From Sphingomonas sp. NFR15 (GTDB taxonomy: Bacteria; Pseudomonadota; Alphaproteobacteria; Sphingomonadales; Sphingomonadaceae), in the NCBI RefSeq assembly GCF_900103265.1, contig NZ_FMWX01000001.1:620001-684000 (forward strand): a stretch of 64,000 nt of DNA, given 5' to 3'. Positions 23,150 through 30,458 of this stretch are shown here, one piece after another; position 1 is the first letter of the stretch, and every line of letters starts with the position of its first letter. A program made the position numbers and the translations under genes. The notes under the pieces are model-generated. The model saw nothing but the letters and a program-made list of their open reading frames with translations, searched no databases and was not told the DNA's origin.

Positions 23150-23778
23150 TGTGCAATCGAGCCCGCATGTCGAACGAGCCCGAGACCCTGTGGGGCTCGG
23201 CGTCGAAGCTGTTCAGCGAACGGCCGCGCGACAACCGCTTCGATCCACGCGAACTGCGCCCGAAATCACGCAGCTACGTCATCCGCGAGCAGGATGGCGA
23301 GCGCGCGTGGGACGTGATGACTTGGGATGTGCTCGGAGGCGGCGCGGCATGGCCGATGACAAACGTTCGCAACCTGAGCCTGAAACAATGGCGCGCCCTT
23401 GCCGCGAAGCCTGAGAACCGCTGCATCGTACCGCTCACCGAGTTTTGCGAGTTCACGCCCGAAAAGCACGATCTCGGTGATGGCAAGCCGCCGTTGAAAG
23501 GCGAGATGTGGTTTCAGGTGCCGGATCAGCCGGTGTTCCCGGTCGCCGGCTTCTGGCAACGCACGCGCGAGGGCAACGGCTTCACGATGGTGACGTGCGA
23601 CCCGAACGCGCTGGTCGCGCCGATCCACCCCAAGGCGATGATCACCATCCTCGCGCCCGAGGACGTGGATACATGGCTGCGCGGCAGCTACGACGACGTG
23701 GTCGCGTTGCAGCGGCCCTACCCGGCCGAGAAGATGACCGTGCGCGGGCCAGTGTTCCCCACGCGTGGGCGCACCTAA
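23149..23778 (+). CDS. yedK: SRAP-family abasic-site protein (YedK/HMCES-like)
   Basis: A 209-residue protein of the SOS-response-associated family that crosslinks to abasic sites in single-stranded DNA through Cys2. The start MCNRARM places Cys2 correctly. CIVPLTEFCEF (about 92-102) carries the conserved glutamate, and HPKAMITILAPEDVDTWL corresponds to the family's HxRMP region, in a variant form. It lies on the plus strand inside the minus-strand late region, so it is an independently transcribed addition, perhaps protecting replicating phage DNA. Confidence 0.9.
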   Translation: MCNRARMSNEPETLWGSASKLFSERPRDNRFDPRELRPKSRSYVIREQDGERAWDVMTWDVLGGGAAWPMTNVRNLSLKQWRALAAKPENRCIVPLTEFCEFTPEKHDLGDGKPPLKGEMWFQVPDQPVFPVAGFWQRTREGNGFTMVTCDPNALVAPIHPKAMITILAPEDVDTWLRGSYDDVVALQRPYPAEKMTVRGPVFPTRGRT

Positions 23779-24179
23779 CAGGGCTTCTGCCCCACCCGGT
23801 CGCCGTGACCTTCCAGCGGGTCGCTCACGAGGATCTCGAACGGCGCGAGCTGCTCGACGATCCGTTCGGCGATCAGGTTTCGGGCGTCAGCGCGCGTGCC
23901 CTGATGCCCGGAGCGCGCCGCATTGTGGGTCAGTGGGCCGAGCGCCAGCACGGCCGATCGGATCAGAGCCTCGACCTCCGATTGCCCGGCGGGAAGGCTG
24001 TCCGAGCCGAAGAACATCGGATCGCGCAACGTCGTGAGAAGCGCCTGACAGACCTGCTTCGCCCCAGCCTCACGCTTCGCGATGTCGCGGTTCGCGAGGC
24101 ACTGGAACCATGAGTTGCCGACTCGCCCGACCGCGAACCGGGTGCAGAATTGAAGTTCGTCCGAAGCGATTTGTCTCAT
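23775..24179 (-). CDS. Phage protein, unknown
   Basis: A 134-residue protein starting MRQIASDELQFCTRFAVGR. The frame is open to 24389, but the upstream part is arginine/serine-rich in the way of a shadow frame, so the ATG at 24179 is preferred. It is helical with a conserved-looking VCQALLTTLRDPMFF. It converges with and slightly overlaps the SRAP gene. Not recognised. Confidence 0.5.
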   Translation of the reverse strand: MRQIASDELQFCTRFAVGRVGNSWFQCLANRDIAKREAGAKQVCQALLTTLRDPMFFGSDSLPAGQSEVEALIRSAVLALGPLTHNAARSGHQGTRADARNLIAERIVEQLAPFEILVSDPLEGHGDRVGQKPC

Positions 24180-24240
24180 CCCCAATATGAGAACGAAAAA
24201 GGAACGAAGCGCAAGCGATTCGGCGAAGCGCGGCCGGCGC

Positions 24241-24618
24241 TCACTTCGCCTTGGGGCATTCCGCCGATGCCTTGCCGGTGCTGAAAATCGCCTCGGTGCA
24301 GATCCACAGCTTGCTGTTCGCCACGATCCGCGTGTTGAGCTTCTCGACCGCACCGACCGCCTCCCCCAGGCTGTCGTAAAGTTCCTCAAGCACGCTGCGG
24401 CTGATCGCCACCTCGTCGCCCGGCACGGCGCGCGCGGTCAACGGCTTCAGCCGCTCGGTCTGCGACAACTCACTCGATCGCTGCGGCAGCGCCGGCCGCT
24501 CGGTTCGCGCGCGCGATGCTTTCGTTGAGGCGGTCACGCACCCGGTCGACAGGAGCGGCAGGGAGAGGGCGAGGATCATCGCCAGCGGGGCGCGGCGCAG
24601 GCAAGCTCGAAAAAGCAT
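24241..24618 (-). CDS. Putative outer-membrane spanin (Rz1-like lipoprotein)
   Basis: A 125-residue protein with an N-terminal signal ending in lipobox LLSTGC (about 22-27), so it should be lipidated and anchored in the outer membrane. The mature part is helical and charged. Its first half overlaps the end of the inner-membrane spanin gene in another reading frame, the usual Rz/Rz1 arrangement. With the inner partner it would fuse inner and outer membranes at lysis. The family is inferred from layout and lipobox. Confidence 0.7.
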   Translation of the reverse strand: MLFRACLRRAPLAMILALSLPLLSTGCVTASTKASRARTERPALPQRSSELSQTERLKPLTARAVPGDEVAISRSVLEELYDSLGEAVGAVEKLNTRIVANSKLWICTEAIFSTGKASAECPKAK

Positions 24619-24895
24619 CGTGGATTTCCTTCGTGGTAAGATCGATGTGGACGGTCGCGTCCTGAGTGCGTGCCTGCGTGTCGGTCGCGATGGCCGTGGC
24701 GACGTGAGCGGCCGTCTGCTCGTCCTTGCGCGCGACGATGATCGGGGTCTGATCCGCGCGGGGCCAGATCTTCGTAAGCCCGAATACGACGGCGCCGAAA
24801 ATGGCAGCGGCGATCATCACCACGCCGACGATGGTGCCGATCCGCTTGGCCCGCGTGATGGCGGTCGGCTCCAGCACGGATAGCAGCCCGGTCAT
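24470..24895 (-). CDS. Putative inner-membrane spanin (Rz-like)
   Basis: A 141-residue protein with one N-terminal membrane helix (IVGVVMIAAAIFGAVVFGL, about 23-41) and a long periplasmic helical domain. The ATG at 24895 overlaps the endolysin stop (ATGA). The last 149 nt are shared, out of frame, with the lipoprotein gene at 24241-24618. Position directly after the endolysin and overlap with a lipoprotein identify it as the i-spanin. Confidence 0.7.
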   Translation of the reverse strand: MTGLLSVLEPTAITRAKRIGTIVGVVMIAAAIFGAVVFGLTKIWPRADQTPIIVARKDEQTAAHVATAIATDTQARTQDATVHIDLTTKEIHDAFSSLPAPRPAGDDPRPLPAAPVDRVRDRLNESIARANRAAGAAAAIE

Positions 24896-25407
24896 GCCGC
24901 ATGCTCCGGCAACAGCCCCTTCTCCAGCTTCGCGTACACCTTGCCGGCGCACTCGATCTTGGTGATGATGCCGTCGCGGTTGGCATCGAGGCCGGCATTC
25001 TGGCGGTAGGTGGTCGGCTTCACCGCCTTGCTCCACAGCACCGCGTCCATCGGCTTGCCGATCGCCGCCGGCCACAGGATCGCCATGTACACGTCGGCGA
25101 GCGTCTTGAGTCGCCCATAGGGGCGGAAGTAGCGCTCGACCCAATCAAGCTGCTGCACGGGCGTGAGCGCCGCCAGCTTCGCGGTGGTCGTTCCCATTGC
25201 CGCCGCCGTCGCCGGCATGAACTGGATCAGCCCGACCGCGCCCGATCCCGCCATGTTGGCGACCGAGGAAGAGAATGTCTCGCCGCTCTCCCACGCCATG
25301 CAGGCCATCAGGTTGTTCGGGTCGATGCCGAGGTTCGCGCCGATCGCGCGCACGCGCGTCCGGAACGCGGAGGACACATGCGCGCCCCACGCCAGTTTGT
25401 CGGTCAT
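24892..25407 (-). CDS. Endolysin, lytic transglycosylase-like
   Basis: A 171-residue cell-wall hydrolase. CMAWESGETFSSSVANM (36-52) contains the probable catalytic Glu40, and GAVGLIQFMPATAAAMG (56-72) is the conserved SLT-type fold element. A later DANRDGIIT (about 143-151) looks like a calcium-binding loop. No signal peptide is visible, so release would need the holin. It sits in a holin, endolysin, spanin order. Confidence 0.8.
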   Translation of the reverse strand: MTDKLAWGAHVSSAFRTRVRAIGANLGIDPNNLMACMAWESGETFSSSVANMAGSGAVGLIQFMPATAAAMGTTTAKLAALTPVQQLDWVERYFRPYGRLKTLADVYMAILWPAAIGKPMDAVLWSKAVKPTTYRQNAGLDANRDGIITKIECAGKVYAKLEKGLLPEHAA

Positions 25408-25422
25408 GTCAGTCTCCAGTGG

Positions 25423-25824
25423 TTAGGGAGTGGGATCGCTGCCCGTGATGCCGCCAAGCCAGCGATCGACGTACTTCTTGGCGATGGCGATGATGCCGGC
25501 GCCGAGGACACCGAGGCCGGTGCCGAGCAGCAGCGCGACCAGCGGGGACGGCCGCACCGAAATCACCGCCGCAGCGGTGAACATCAGCGCGAGCGCGGCG
25601 ACGGGGATATCGAGCGACCAGCGGTGCCGCGCGTAATCCTTCTGCACAGCCCAGAAGCGGACGGCGAAGCATGCGCACAGCGCTGCGATCATGCTGCCGG
25701 CCTCGAATTGGTAGCCCAGCACGCTCCAGATCGTCGGCTCGCTCATCGCCGCTACCTTGCCGTCCGTTGCCGCGACCGCGACGGGCACCGCTGCCGCGAG
25801 CGGGAGGAAGCCCTTCCAGATCAT
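25423..25824 (-). CDS. Putative holin
   Basis: A 133-residue membrane protein with about three hydrophobic segments: FLPLAAAVPVAVAA, FEAGSMIAALCACFAVRFW and two close helices from IPVAALALMF to GAGIIAIA. The C-terminus is short and polar. The ATG at 25824 overlaps the preceding gene's stop. Position immediately upstream of the endolysin supports a holin, the protein that opens the inner membrane at lysis. Confidence 0.6.
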   Translation of the reverse strand: MIWKGFLPLAAAVPVAVAATDGKVAAMSEPTIWSVLGYQFEAGSMIAALCACFAVRFWAVQKDYARHRWSLDIPVAALALMFTAAAVISVRPSPLVALLLGTGLGVLGAGIIAIAKKYVDRWLGGITGSDPTP

Positions 25825-26354
25825 CGCGTGGATACCACGCCGATCGCCGCGACCAGACTGAGCAGCGCGATCGCGGCCGGTCGCCGGAGCATCGGCAGCG
25901 ACGCCCAAATATCGACCGGGAACGGCCGCCTGCGGAGCTGCTCGACCAAGCCGCGCTCCGAAAGCTTGAACATCGCAATTGCTGTCACCCCGAACAGCGC
26001 CGCGATCGGATCGAACACGCGCTGGAGCGTCAGCAACAGCGCCGTGTCGTGCGGAAAGTCAGGGTTCCAGCCCCACAACACCGCAGCGCCGAGACCGAAT
26101 CGGATGAACCCGGCCAGCCCGAGCGACAGGCCGATCGCGCGCCAGATCGTCACCGGATGCCGCCAGCTATCGCGCGCGCGATTGCTCCACATCGAGAGCA
26201 GCATGTTGACCGCCAGCATCGTGAACAGCACGAATGCCGCCGTCATGAAGGCGAGGTTGATGACGACGAGCCAGCCGTGGCCGTCGAAACTCGGTGGAGC
26301 GGCCGTGCGCGGGCCGCTCGCGACCGCAGCGGCCGCGATGCTTTCGTTCGTCAT
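25821..26354 (-). CDS. Phage membrane protein, unknown
   Basis: A 177-residue protein with four predicted membrane helices (for example LVVINLAFMTAAFVLFTML and the C-terminal AIALLSLVAAIGVV). AAGGAAAA lies upstream of ATG 26354, which is preferred over an upstream open frame. It is coupled to the holin-like gene by a four-base overlap, so it may be a second holin or an antiholin. Confidence 0.6.
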   Translation of the reverse strand: MTNESIAAAAVASGPRTAAPPSFDGHGWLVVINLAFMTAAFVLFTMLAVNMLLSMWSNRARDSWRHPVTIWRAIGLSLGLAGFIRFGLGAAVLWGWNPDFPHDTALLLTLQRVFDPIAALFGVTAIAMFKLSERGLVEQLRRRPFPVDIWASLPMLRRPAAIALLSLVAAIGVVSTR

Positions 26355-26433
26355 CGGATTTTCCTTGTGCGGGAGGTGCGGAGGCGGGCCGGCGCGGCGT
26401 CTTATGTGCGGAGCATTTGGGGGAGGAAGAGGT

Positions 26434-26565
26434 ATGCGCAGGTATCTGTGGGGCGGGTTCACCATCCTCAGCGTGATGGTGTTGCTGCCGATCGCGCTGA
26501 TACTGCTACCGTTCTACGTGTGGGATCAGGGCAAGGATTCGTCGCGGCTGTACGACCTGTATTGA
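26434..26565 (+). CDS. 43-residue single-span membrane peptide on the opposite strand
   Basis: ATG 26434 has a strong GGAGGAAGAGGT upstream and encodes MRRYLWGGFTILSVMVLLPI then ALILLPFYVW and a polar tail. It is one hydrophobic helix with positive residues at the N-terminus. It runs opposite to the late operon in a 230-bp space between two minus-strand genes. Role unknown; a lysogenic membrane peptide is possible. Confidence 0.5.
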   Translation: MRRYLWGGFTILSVMVLLPIALILLPFYVWDQGKDSSRLYDLY

Positions 26566-26584
26566 GCGCGCGGCGGGTTTGAGG

Positions 26585-26878
26585 TCAGCCCGAGGAACCG
26601 GCCGGCACGGCCTTGTCGAGCCGGCCCATGATCTCGACCAGCGCGGCGACGTGGAACGACAGCAAACCGTCCGCCTCGTTGCCGCTGACGATCGCCGCCA
26701 GACCATCACGGACGGTCGCCCATTCCGACGTTGCGACGAGCGCGGCCGTGGCGGTACGATAGGCGGCGCGTCGGGCGGTGAGTTCGGCAGCCTTCTTCGC
26801 GCGGTCGAACTCCACGAGCTGCTGCGCGCGCGCGAGCTGCTCGGGCGTGTATTCGATTTGTGCTTCGGCGTCGGCCAT
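26585..26878 (-). CDS. Small helical phage protein, unknown
   Basis: A 97-residue protein (MADAEAQIEYTPEQLARAQQ) predicted to be helical. It follows the tail fibre-associated gene by 18 bp and precedes the lysis genes. It may be a tail fibre chaperone or assembly factor, judged by place only. Confidence 0.6.
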   Translation of the reverse strand: MADAEAQIEYTPEQLARAQQLVEFDRAKKAAELTARRAAYRTATAALVATSEWATVRDGLAAIVSGNEADGLLSFHVAALVEIMGRLDKAVPAGSSG

Positions 26879-26896
26879 TGCGTGTTTCCTTCCTGC

Positions 26897-28054
26897 TTAG
26901 ACCGCTGGCGGGGTGAACGTGTCGCCTGCGTAGCGCCCGCCGGCACCGAATGCGTCCCGCCAAGCGGCGTAATCGAGCGCCTGTACCTGGGCATACGAGC
27001 GGCCCGAAACCGTCAGGTCTTCGATGTAGGTGCGGTACAGCACGCGTGACGCCGACTTGTTGCCATAGGTGCTGGCGCTGGCGAACGCGTCGGTGTGCCC
27101 GACGACGAACGGCTTCACGGCGATATTGGAGAAGGCCACTGCACTCGTCGCACCATTGACGCCGATCGCCCGGAGACGCGTGCCCACGGTGTTCGGGTTG
27201 GCCGCCTGGCTGTCGAAGAACCCGATCCGCTGGCTGGTTCCGGCTTGAGGCAGGAACGTATAGCCCGTGCCGTCCTGCTGGGTCCAAACGGTGACGAACC
27301 TGCCCGTCGAGGTGGTGATGTCGCAGATCGCTTGCTGCGGCGGGAACGCCGAGCTGCCGACACCGGGCCTCGTCACGCTTTCCCACGTGCTGACGTAATA
27401 GGCATGGGCGAGGTTGGCGAAGATGTAGTTCTTGAGCCTGGCCTTGCTGTCGATCCCCTGCCACGCGCCGGACACGTTATCGTTCGTCTGCGAGATCGCG
27501 AGGTGCAACCCGCCCTTCGGCGTACGCTCGCGCATGAAGAGGCTGGCGGAGTCGGAATTCACGACGAAGGTGTTCGACAGGTTACCCGCGTCGCCAGCGG
27601 TCGCGGTGATCGTCCCGACCGCAACGTTGATGCCCGCCGCAGTATAGCCGATCGCGTAAACCCCTTCTCGGCCGGGCGTGCCGCTAACCTGGCTCGCCAC
27701 GAAATAGGTGTCGGCGGCGGGCATGTTCGCCCCGTTGAGCGTCTGGCCGACCACGATCGCGCCTGCGGCGATCGCGGTGACGGTCATCACATTGCCGGCA
27801 TTCCCAGCGGAGCCGTTGTCGATGCGCGCGGTGAAGACGGCCGCGCCGAGGACGTCGCGGAAGCGCTTCCACGCGATGTTCGGCATATCGGCGCCGGTGG
27901 CTGGAACACCGGCGATCGGGCTCGCCGAGTGCGCGGGTTCGACGAGCAGAAGCGAACCGGGCACCAGCAGCGAGTCGTCATCGTCCGCCCAGGGCAGGGT
28001 GGGATCGGGGTCGCCGTCGAACGGCAGGGCATTGTCGAGGCCGTAGGAAACCAT
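26897..28054 (-). CDS. Phage tail fibre-associated/receptor-binding protein
   Basis: A 385-residue protein starting MVSYGLDNALPFDGDPDP. The sequence is rich in G, A, T, N and S with repeated short strands (GNVMTVTAIAAGAIVVGQTL), as in beta-structured virion surface proteins. It follows the SGNH fibre gene in the same operon. No specific domain recognised. A virion surface role is inferred. Confidence 0.6.
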   Translation of the reverse strand: MVSYGLDNALPFDGDPDPTLPWADDDDSLLVPGSLLLVEPAHSASPIAGVPATGADMPNIAWKRFRDVLGAAVFTARIDNGSAGNAGNVMTVTAIAAGAIVVGQTLNGANMPAADTYFVASQVSGTPGREGVYAIGYTAAGINVAVGTITATAGDAGNLSNTFVVNSDSASLFMRERTPKGGLHLAISQTNDNVSGAWQGIDSKARLKNYIFANLAHAYYVSTWESVTRPGVGSSAFPPQQAICDITTSTGRFVTVWTQQDGTGYTFLPQAGTSQRIGFFDSQAANPNTVGTRLRAIGVNGATSAVAFSNIAVKPFVVGHTDAFASASTYGNKSASRVLYRTYIEDLTVSGRSYAQVQALDYAAWRDAFGAGGRYAGDTFTPPAV

Positions 28055-28072
28055 GTGCGGTCCTTTCTGAAA

Positions 28073-30448
28073 TCAGACGATCGGAAGGGACGGCCACCAG
28101 CCCTTGGCGACGATCGCGCGGTAGTAGCGCAGCGCCAGGAGGCCGTAGCCGAAGTTGTTGAGGTGCAGGAAATCGCCGTTGCCGGTGGTGGCGCCGTTGC
28201 GCATGCCACTCGGGATATATCCCGCCGCCAGATCCTGCGCGTCGGTGCGCCCATTGCTGTATGCGCCGTAGCTGTCGGGCACGAAGCCGAGCGTGAACAT
28301 CTCTTCGGCTGTGGGCGCGGCGTTTATATCGACGAACCGGCCCGGATAGGTGGCAGCCAGGGTGTCGCGAAGCGTGTTGAAGCCGGCCAGCGCTTCCCCC
28401 ACGGTCGCGATCGTGCCGCCGACGAGGAAGCGCGGCTGATAGGCCGTCTGATACGCCACGCTTGCCGCGAGGGCGTTGAGGATCGCCGCCGTCGCCGTCG
28501 CGTTCGTGCCGTCGTTGCGGCCATATTGGTAGATTTGGACGCGCGGCCGGCTCGCCACGCCGAAGTCGGGGATGAAAGGCGTGTTCGCGGGGCACGGCAC
28601 CGCCGCGCCCGGCGACGATCGCGTGAAGGTGTACGTCGAAGCGTTCCGCCCGCTCACCGAATTGCCGGAGAGCGTGCCGGGCACGCCGGCCAGCGTTCCG
28701 GTCAGCGTGGCTGAACCCGAGATGCCCGAGTTGTAGAGCAGATCTTGGCTGTAGCTCGTCACGACCACCCCGCCCGAGGCCGGGATCAGGTTGTCGGTCA
28801 CGCTGATCAAGGCGGGCGTTCCGCCTTGCCGCGCGACGATATCGGCGGAGATCTGACCGCCGATGCCGCGATTGTTAACGGCGGCGACAACCGAGCCGAG
28901 CCGATCGGCCAATTGCTTGGGATACGGGCCTTGCTTCGCCCCCGCGCCGTTCGCTCCGGCGCCGGCCGTGAGGCTGTCACCGTAGCAGTCGAGGATATCG
29001 TAGGGATCGACCGGCCAGATCGCTCCGCCCGTGGCCGGCGCGTACATCATGCGGCCGTCAGCATCGCTGTCGAACAGCACCTTGTCGTCGGGCGTGAGGA
29101 TCGGGAAGCGGTAGCTGCTCAAGCCTGTCGTGATCTGGAACCGGGCGCTGTCGGAGCGGCGTCGTGTGCTGATCTGCGACTTACCGTTGGCGTCAAGCCC
29201 GGCCATCGCGATGAAGTTGGCGTTGATCGAGGCCGCGCGGTTCGCGCCGCCAAGCCGATCGACCAGCTTCACGCCCGGCTGATCGTCGATGACGGCCGAG
29301 GCCGGCATGGTGAGCTTGCGCGGATAGAAGCCCTGTGCCGGGTTCAAGCTGGCGTACAGCCGCTGGCCGATGCGCCAGCGGGCCGACACGCCGAGTTCGG
29401 GCGGGAGCGCCCTGAGCTTGTCTCCGACGTTGGCGCCCATCAGCCTCGCGGCAAGCGCGCTGCCGTCCTCGAATTTCGCGGCGAGCGGAAGCGTCAGCTT
29501 CCGGGGGTAGAACCCGTTCGTGACATCGATGCTGGCGTACAGGCGATTTCCGATCCGCCAGCGCGCACCCGCGCCGAGTTCGGGGGCGAGCGCCTTGATC
29601 TTGTCGCCGGTATTCGCGCCGACGAGCCGCCCGTAGAGCACGCTTCCGTCGTTGAACCGGGCACTCACCGGCAAGGTCAGCTTGCGCGGGTAGAAGCCGT
29701 CGGCGGCATCCAGGCTGGCATAGAGACGGTTGCCGATCCGCCACCGCGCACCAACGCCCAGCTCGTGCGGGAGCGCCCTGATCTTGTCGCTCGTATTCGC
29801 CGCCATCAGCCGCGAGCGCACCGCGCTCCCATCCTCGAACGTTGTGGTGACGGGGAGCGTGAGCTTGCGCGGGTAGAAGCCGTTCGCGGCATCCAGGCTG
29901 GCGTAGAGGCGGTTGCCGATCCGCCAGCGCGCCTTGCCGGTCAGGCCGGAAGCGGGGCCGACGCGGGTGAAGAAGGTGCGCAGATCGCCCACCGTATCAG
30001 CGTTCGCCGCTGCGATCTGAGCGGCGGCGGCTTGGTTGCGGGCCAGCTCGCTTGCAGCCGCCGCGTCCTCCGTGACAGCGATCGCGGTTTCCTTCGCGGC
30101 TGTCGTCGCTGCGGTGGCATCCTCCGCAGCCTGCTTCGCGAGGTCGATTGCCGCGATCTTTGAAGTCGCGGTGCCGAGGATCGCGTCCAGGGTTTCGGCG
30201 TTTGCACCGCCAAGCGCGATAGCCTTCATCCGCGCGAGGCACGGCATATAGACCGTCTGCCCCGAGATGTTGACGACGGGGTAATAGCCAAGCGCGCCTG
30301 TCTTGCCGCCGTTCGCGTCGAAGCTGTCGGGGTCGTCGGTTGAGCCGGCGAGGAACAGGATCTGCCAGTTGACCGAATTATCGAGCGTCGCGAGGAACGT
30401 CTGTAGCTGCGCGCTGATCGCGGAGAGTTGATCGTCGGTAGTGCTCAT
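28073..30448 (-). CDS. Tail fibre with internal repeats and C-terminal SGNH hydrolase
   Basis: A 791-residue protein. Residues 1-160 are helical, with an alanine-rich coiled coil (about 105-150). Four tandem repeats of about 61 residues follow, each starting with a form of ARWRIGNRLYASLDAANGFY and PRKLTLP. The last 300 residues are an SGNH hydrolase: YGDSLTAGAG (nucleophile near 490), a GRND block and DFLHLNNFGYGLLA with the Asp-His pair. Such domains deacylate surface polysaccharide or lipid, helping adsorption. ATG 30448 is chosen; the frame continues upstream as a shadow of the tip gene. Confidence 0.85.
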   Translation of the reverse strand: MSTTDDQLSAISAQLQTFLATLDNSVNWQILFLAGSTDDPDSFDANGGKTGALGYYPVVNISGQTVYMPCLARMKAIALGGANAETLDAILGTATSKIAAIDLAKQAAEDATAATTAAKETAIAVTEDAAAASELARNQAAAAQIAAANADTVGDLRTFFTRVGPASGLTGKARWRIGNRLYASLDAANGFYPRKLTLPVTTTFEDGSAVRSRLMAANTSDKIRALPHELGVGARWRIGNRLYASLDAADGFYPRKLTLPVSARFNDGSVLYGRLVGANTGDKIKALAPELGAGARWRIGNRLYASIDVTNGFYPRKLTLPLAAKFEDGSALAARLMGANVGDKLRALPPELGVSARWRIGQRLYASLNPAQGFYPRKLTMPASAVIDDQPGVKLVDRLGGANRAASINANFIAMAGLDANGKSQISTRRRSDSARFQITTGLSSYRFPILTPDDKVLFDSDADGRMMYAPATGGAIWPVDPYDILDCYGDSLTAGAGANGAGAKQGPYPKQLADRLGSVVAAVNNRGIGGQISADIVARQGGTPALISVTDNLIPASGGVVVTSYSQDLLYNSGISGSATLTGTLAGVPGTLSGNSVSGRNASTYTFTRSSPGAAVPCPANTPFIPDFGVASRPRVQIYQYGRNDGTNATATAAILNALAASVAYQTAYQPRFLVGGTIATVGEALAGFNTLRDTLAATYPGRFVDINAAPTAEEMFTLGFVPDSYGAYSNGRTDAQDLAAGYIPSGMRNGATTGNGDFLHLNNFGYGLLALRYYRAIVAKGWWPSLPIV
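29290..29932 (-). repeat. Four 183-bp coding repeats in the tail fibre gene
   Basis: Units begin (minus strand) at 29932, 29749, 29566 and 29383, an exact 183-bp period. Each encodes a version of the RWRIGNRLYAS module. The last unit is shortened and diverged (NPAQGFYPRKLTMPAS). Such repeats can expand or contract by recombination, changing fibre length. Confidence 0.85.
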
Positions 30449-30458
30449 GATCTTCCTA

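Noticed and set aside
24901..26430. Long plus-strand open frame across the lysis genes
   Set aside because: It is a high-GC shadow of endolysin and holin genes; only its last 43 codons, with their own ribosome binding site, are kept.
28745..30163. Long plus-strand open frames in the tail region (also 27095-28714, 48174-49970)
   Set aside because: Antisense shadows of clearly conserved tail and terminase genes, with arginine-rich low-quality translations.
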